Source: Microbotryum silenes-acaulis (Eukaryota > Basidiomycota > Microbotryomycetes > Microbotryales > Microbotryaceae). From it: 64,000 bases of DNA. The translations under genes and the position numbers were made by a program. Under the pieces are notes generated by a model, which searched no databases, was not told the DNA's origin, and saw nothing but the letters and a program-made list of their open reading frames with translations. Positions 60,635 through 64,000 of the stretch are shown here, one piece after another. Position 1 is the first letter of the stretch. The number at the start of each line of letters is the position of its first letter. The stretch spans positions 1,674,001 through 1,738,000 of the forward strand of contig QPFY01000003.1 in assembly GCA_003665825.1 (NCBI GenBank), given 5' to 3'.

Positions 60635-61859
60635 TCAGGTATTCGTAGCTTCGGACCGCTTATGGGCGCCACTAGATTCCTGTATCCTACCCTGCTCGTT
60701 CTCAGGCCCGTTTGCACTTTCCTCCCGTTTCCCTTTCCCTTTTTTCCCCTCCCCCTCCTCCACCCACGTCCCCTCCTTCCACCTCTTCCACACCTCCAAA
60801 CTCTCCGTCAGCTCTTCATCGACCCCGATCCTCGCCAACCGCGCTCTATACTCCATCTCCTCCCTCTCCGTCTCCCTCTCCGCTAAGGGCAACTTTAACC
60901 TAAAAGCATCCTTGGCATTCAGATAAAACCGAAACAACCTTTTATCGCGGAAGAAACCGAGCCTCTCGTAAAAGGTCAAAGCGGCGAGGTTATCGAATTC
61001 GGTTTCGAGCATGACTTCTTGCGCTTGGTAAGCGACCATCTCGGTGATCGATAACTGAACCAATCTCGTCGCTGCGGACCGGACCACACACGAACGCACC
61101 ACATGAATTAGATCGATTAGGTGGTTCATCTATCTCCACCCCCCTCCCCCCCCCCTGCAACCACTCACCGACTCCTTGCCCCCTACAGCCCTTCACCACT
61201 GCGAGCATGGCGATGTAACCCCTCTCGAGGCCCTTCTTGTGCAGGTCTTGCTTGCACACGATCGTGCCTATCGGGGTGTCACCCATGTAGGCCTGTGTTG
61301 AGAGCGTCTCTTTGAGGAGATTAGGGGCAACTTTGAACCTATGAGGGCTGGAGGTGACGTACGAAGAAACATAGATGAGGCCTGAGGACGTCGGCGCGAA
61401 AACTTGAAATAGTCAGCCACAAGGGGTATCGCCCAGTCAAGACCTCTGAAAAAGCTCGGTAGCTCGACTGACCAATCTTGTAAGAAATAACGGTACGTGT
61501 ACCAATTGTACGGCTCGGACAACTCGGTTTCGACCAGCGCGATGATGAGGGGAATGTCCTTTAGGATCCCAGGTCAGATGAACGGAGCACCTAGATGGGA
61601 ACCTCTTAAGTGGGTGACTAACTTCTTCCCCGGTGTATCTCCGATAGGTAATGGGAGGACCTCTGCGGACCTGCCCCTTCGCCTTTGATGACGAAGCAGT
61701 TAGTGGTGGAGGTGGTGGTGAAGTCGACGTCGAAGCGATCGGTGGGTCGTCCTCACGCTCGTCCAATGAGAGATCCTCGATGGCTGGAACAGGACAAGAC
61801 GATGGTCTGCTTGGTAACGGTGGCAACGGTGGTGGTGATGGTGGTGGTGGTGTAGCCAT
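60635..61859 (-). CDS. NAA30: NatC N-alpha-acetyltransferase catalytic subunit (Naa30/Mak3)
   Basis: GNAT enzyme that acetylates Met-Leu/Ile/Phe N-termini. The start [16 protein letters not shown] lies in a Pro/Ser-rich leader. Exons then give [30 protein letters not shown], a 19-nt exon (61381-61363) encoding [21 protein letters not shown] and [20 protein letters not shown]. That last block spans an intron and holds the acetyl-CoA-binding R/Q-x-x-G-x-G/A loop. [39 protein letters not shown] and [20 protein letters not shown] are the specific Naa30 C-terminal core. A Glu/Lys-rich tail of about 70 residues follows. Stops of this gene and the coiled-coil gene are 70 bp apart. The ATG lies 85 bp from the inverted-repeat element at 61945. 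Confidence 0.92.
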
Positions 61860-62211
61860 CGTTCTTCGTAGGCTGCGCGGACGGGATCCAAGAGGGACGT
61901 GTCTCGACGCGAGGCAGATCGTCGACGCACGTCGGGTTCGGCCCAGGACCCCCGAAAGCCCAGCCAGAGGCGCATGTGGAAAAACGCCCTTTTTTGGCCT
62001 TTTTGTCAAAGTTTTTTACCCTATTTTGGCCCCAAAATGTCAAAATCTCACATGCGCCTCGGAAATATTATCAAAATGTGTTCTACATGCTCCAAAAATC
62101 GCTCGAAAGTCCTCGAAAACGCGTTCCGAGCGTTTGCGGGCGCGCGGCGGCCGATCGAACGTGGCTTGCGGCGCGCGTCGCTTCGGCTGGTGTCGCGCGT
62201 GGCTCCAGGCA
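61860..62211. other. upstream region of NAA30 and left part of the inverted-repeat element
   Basis: The 350 bp contain the left inverted repeat (61945-61975) and one copy of the AT-rich/GCGCCTC module (about 62033-62062). The NAA30 frame stays open upstream of its ATG into the repeat, but that part does not look coding. Confidence 0.5.
61945..61975 (+). repeat. left 31-nt inverted repeat
   Basis: It pairs with 63814-63844 in inverted orientation; one mismatch (T/C) at the position before GGCTGGG on the complementary reading. Confidence 0.85.
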
Positions 62212-62673
62212 TCAAGAGGGCCTTCCTTGCTTTACTGGTGGGCTCGCTACTTCGTTGTCAGACTTACGTTTTCCTGAAATTGAGCTCTTTGTATCCACGG
62301 TGGCAGCTGTGCGGCTTGTAGAGGTTCTGCCGACGGCATCTCGCAGGCCGTACACGCTCCGAAGAGCGGCAAATTTTTTCTCGGCGTGTGCGCTCGTGCT
62401 GATTATTCGCTCGCCGGGGTAACATGAGGTAATGTCCGTGGTTAGGCTATATGTAGTCTTTGGCACGCCCAATGACTCGATGCCATCTATCATGCGGAAC
62501 GGCATAGTGCCATCAATGAGGTGAGTGGAAGAGCATGCTTTCTTGATGAGGCGAAGCTCCTGTACGACGACATTTGAAAGTAGAACCAACGACGCGAGCG
62601 TGCCTTGGTTGCAGTGGTTTGTTGTCACTTTGCTGTAGATGTATTGCACTGTAGCAGACAAGACCTGTATCAA
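62212..62673 (-). CDS. open exon of unknown protein inside the element
   Basis: About 150 codons without an ATG start, preceded by a TTTGATACAG acceptor-like site. It reads VLSATVQYIYSKVTTNHCNQ near the start and HLIDGTMPFRMIDGIESLGV in the middle, and ends with a basic Lys-Arg-Lys tail. Residue usage looks like a real protein. It may be the last exon of a longer minus-strand gene; upstream, an open stretch (about 62855-62715) reading ATPLEIGSLIWFSLVASIPS may be an earlier exon. No family recognised. Confidence 0.35.
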   Translation of the reverse strand: MIQVLSATVQYIYSKVTTNHCNQGTLASLVLLSNVVVQELRLIKKACSSTHLIDGTMPFRMIDGIESLGVPKTTYSLTTDITSCYPGERIISTSAHAEKKFAALRSVYGLRDAVGRTSTSRTAATVDTKSSISGKRKSDNEVASPPVKQGRPS

Positions 62674-62836
62674 ATGAGCACGTCACACTGCTCAACTGTC
62701 ACTCTCAAAACAACGTACGTACAAACTGCCGATGGACAGCGCTTCTTCTCCATCAGCAGTTTGATCGCAGCTGAGGGAATGCTTGCCACGAGGCTAAACC
62801 AGATCAGAGATCCGATCTCCAATGGTGTGGCAGTGG

Positions 62837-63162
62837 TTACAGCTCCGCCAAGCGATCCAAATTGAGGATAGCGGCGTTGTGCAGTAGTAGTAGCGCTCCG
62901 TACTGCTTGTCCTCCACAGGGAGCTTTTCCTAAAAGTATAGGACCAACAAAACATTAGATTCAGTTGCTTTCGTTCCTAAATTCTGCGACAACTCACTTG
63001 AATGCGGCCATCCCCAATATAGGCATTCTTCTGAATTCTCCGAGTCATAAGTTGTTGTGAGCGCTCTGGCCATTTGGCCACTGCACCTCCTCCAGCGAAA
63101 GCTCTTTGTCGTGCACCCCATGTCTTCGAAGCGAGTTGGTTCCATGGACTGGACCAACCCTT
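62837..63162 (-). CDS. two-exon coding-like segment of unknown protein
   Basis: A frame open from 63162 to 62998 is followed by GTGAGT (62997) and a TTTTAG acceptor (62930). It continues in phase from 62929 to a TAA at 62839-62837. Key stretches are LASKTWGARQRAFAGGGAVA, RRIQKNAYIGDGRIQ joined to EKLPVEDKQYGALLLLHNAA, and the end LNLDRLAEL. The 68-nt intron has a plausible branch site (CTAAT). No start codon is assigned, since the 5' part lies in unclear exons to about 63480. The family is not recognised. Either a gene carried by the inverted-repeat element or a host gene invaded by it. Confidence 0.4.
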
Positions 63163-64000
63163 TCAAGACGCGTGAATGTGCTGCACTGCGTCCTTGCTCT
63201 GTATTGCTAATCCTTACGCCTGCCTCTCCGCGACTTGGGTCGCTCGATACCATCGGCCTCCTTTTGAGTAGAACAGCTCTGAGGTGGCTGCTTCCCTTTT
63301 GGTTTTCTCCCCTTTTTCCCCTACACTTATGAGCAGCTCAATGGGCAACCAGGTTGGCCAGTTCGGCGAGAAATTGGTATCGCGAGCATCGACAAGAGGC
63401 GGAAGTTTCAAGTGTGTGGGCTGTGTAGTGCCGAACACGCATGAGCTTAGATCGAAATTACGATAGTTGAGTTTGGTAGACGCACGATTGGACGTATTGA
63501 GCTGTTTTGCCTTCTCACAGCAGTGGGAACTATTGGTACCTAATCGGCCTAATCCCTAACAGAAAATGGCTAGTGACTTGTTCAAGCGCGAGCCATCGCG
63601 AGAAGCGCGTCTTGAAGCGAAGGCAAACGGGCCCAGTCATGCCGTAGGTTGCTCAGGGTAGGCCAAAATTGGGCCTATTCACGGGAAAAATGTCAAAATC
63701 TGCAAAGGCGCCTCGGGGACAAAACGTGTGTTTCGTCCCAAGATGTCAATTTTTTGCAATGCGCCTCGACGATTTCCAGGATTTTGGGTCCTCAAAATGT
63801 AAAAAAATATAAAATGCGCCTCCGGCTGGGCTTTCGGGGGTCCTTTCGGCCCGCAGTCGTCCACGGAAAACCTTCGCACGTGATTTTCTTGAGGAAGGAC
63901 CGTTCACGTTTCAGTTCCTAACTTTCCCACTACAATCCGCTCCCCAAAGTCTACCAAAACTCTCGAGTGCAGAATCTAAGCCAGCACTGACACCGAGACC
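63163..64000. other. right end of window; AT-rich repeat modules
   Basis: No firm gene. A minus-strand stretch at about 63440-63300 is open in two frames and may hold upstream exons of the unknown gene at 62837-63162. The right inverted repeat (63814-63844) and three GCGCCTC modules with 53- and 55-nt spacing lie here. Confidence 0.45.
63814..63844 (-). repeat. right 31-nt inverted repeat
   Basis: Inverted partner of 61945-61975, with 30 of 31 matching positions. Confidence 0.85.

Larger units (their letters stand above)
61945..63844. mobile_element. 1.9-kb element bounded by a 31-nt inverted repeat
   Basis: The 31-nt sequence starting AGGACCCCCGAAAGCCCAGC at 61945-61975 is repeated in inverted orientation at 63814-63844 with 30 of 31 matches. 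Just inside the ends, a module of the type ATGTCAAAAT..TGCA.TGCGCCTCG appears at about 62037-62062, 63690-63716, 63742-63769 and, degenerate, 63797-63822. Between the ends lie unrecognised minus-strand exons. I cannot see a transposase motif or a clear target-site duplication, so this may be a MITE-like or gene-carrying element, or two inverted copies of a dispersed repeat. Confidence 0.5.

Noticed and set aside
62053..63822. GCGCCTC modules read as a CRISPR-like array
   Set aside because: Copies are few, degenerate and within a eukaryotic genome; the spacers are themselves similar, unlike CRISPR.

Overview
The window is a fungal nuclear chromosome segment, most likely from a basidiomycete yeast or smut-like fungus. 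Pucciniomycotina (Microbotryomycetes) is my best guess, from overall gene style only. The evidence is direct: genes are split by many short introns (about 60-200 nt, GT..AG with occasional GC..AG), neighbours share no operon logic, and the proteins are fungal housekeeping types (condensin subunit, SEC62, SEC24, TUP1, VPS9, NUM1-type PH protein, MAPR protein, COQ3, sirtuin, NatC). No rRNA, confident tRNA, CRISPR array or virus was seen.

Layout. 1-3272 is gene-poor, with short palindromic and reiterated motifs. 3273-5311 (+) is a C2H2 zinc-finger regulator. 5819-6841 (-) is a small MAPEG-type membrane protein. 7494-9138 (+) is the PSTAIRE kinase CDK1. 9571-11145 (-) is a PIG-P/GPI19 homologue with a long low-complexity N-terminus. 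11502-16224 (-) is condensin subunit 1, divergent from SEC62 at 16721-17947 (+). 17948-20696 is gene-poor except for an orphan first exon (19526-19659, -). SEC24 (20697-23985, +) converges on TUP1 (24460-27483, -). 27484-30505 is a second gene-poor region with TGCA-motif clusters and an unrecognised coding-like patch just before RCE1 (30506-31973, +). VPS9 (32901-36241, +) converges on a very large SDS3-type protein (36715-40196, -). A 2.1 kb divergent gap precedes a peroxisomal-type acyl/coumaroyl-CoA ligase (42310-44683, +), which converges on DNA primase PRI1 (44834-46794, -). NUM1/ApsA-like (48085-53519, +), a cytochrome-b5-like MAPR protein (53980-55257, +) and COQ3 (55607-56754, +) follow; COQ3 converges on a SIRT2/HST2-type sirtuin (57457-59185, -). 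A small coiled-coil protein of unknown role (59818-60564, +) converges on the NatC catalytic subunit NAA30 (60635-61859, -). The last 2 kb (61945-63844) is bounded by a 31-nt inverted repeat, carries a reiterated AT-rich/GCGCCTC module, and contains unrecognised minus-strand coding exons. It looks like a mobile or recently duplicated element lying 85 bp upstream of NAA30.

Functional themes are inferred from family knowledge. Cell-cycle and chromosome genes (CDK1, condensin subunit 1, primase, NUM1-type cortical anchor) sit among secretory and endocytic genes (SEC62, SEC24, VPS9, RCE1, GPI19) and transcriptional silencing genes (TUP1, SDS3, sirtuin). They are not a biosynthetic cluster. The most unusual signals are very small exons (6, 16, 17 and 19 nt), a clear GC-AG intron, an array of LC8-like QT motifs in the NUM1-type protein, and the inverted-repeat element at the right end.
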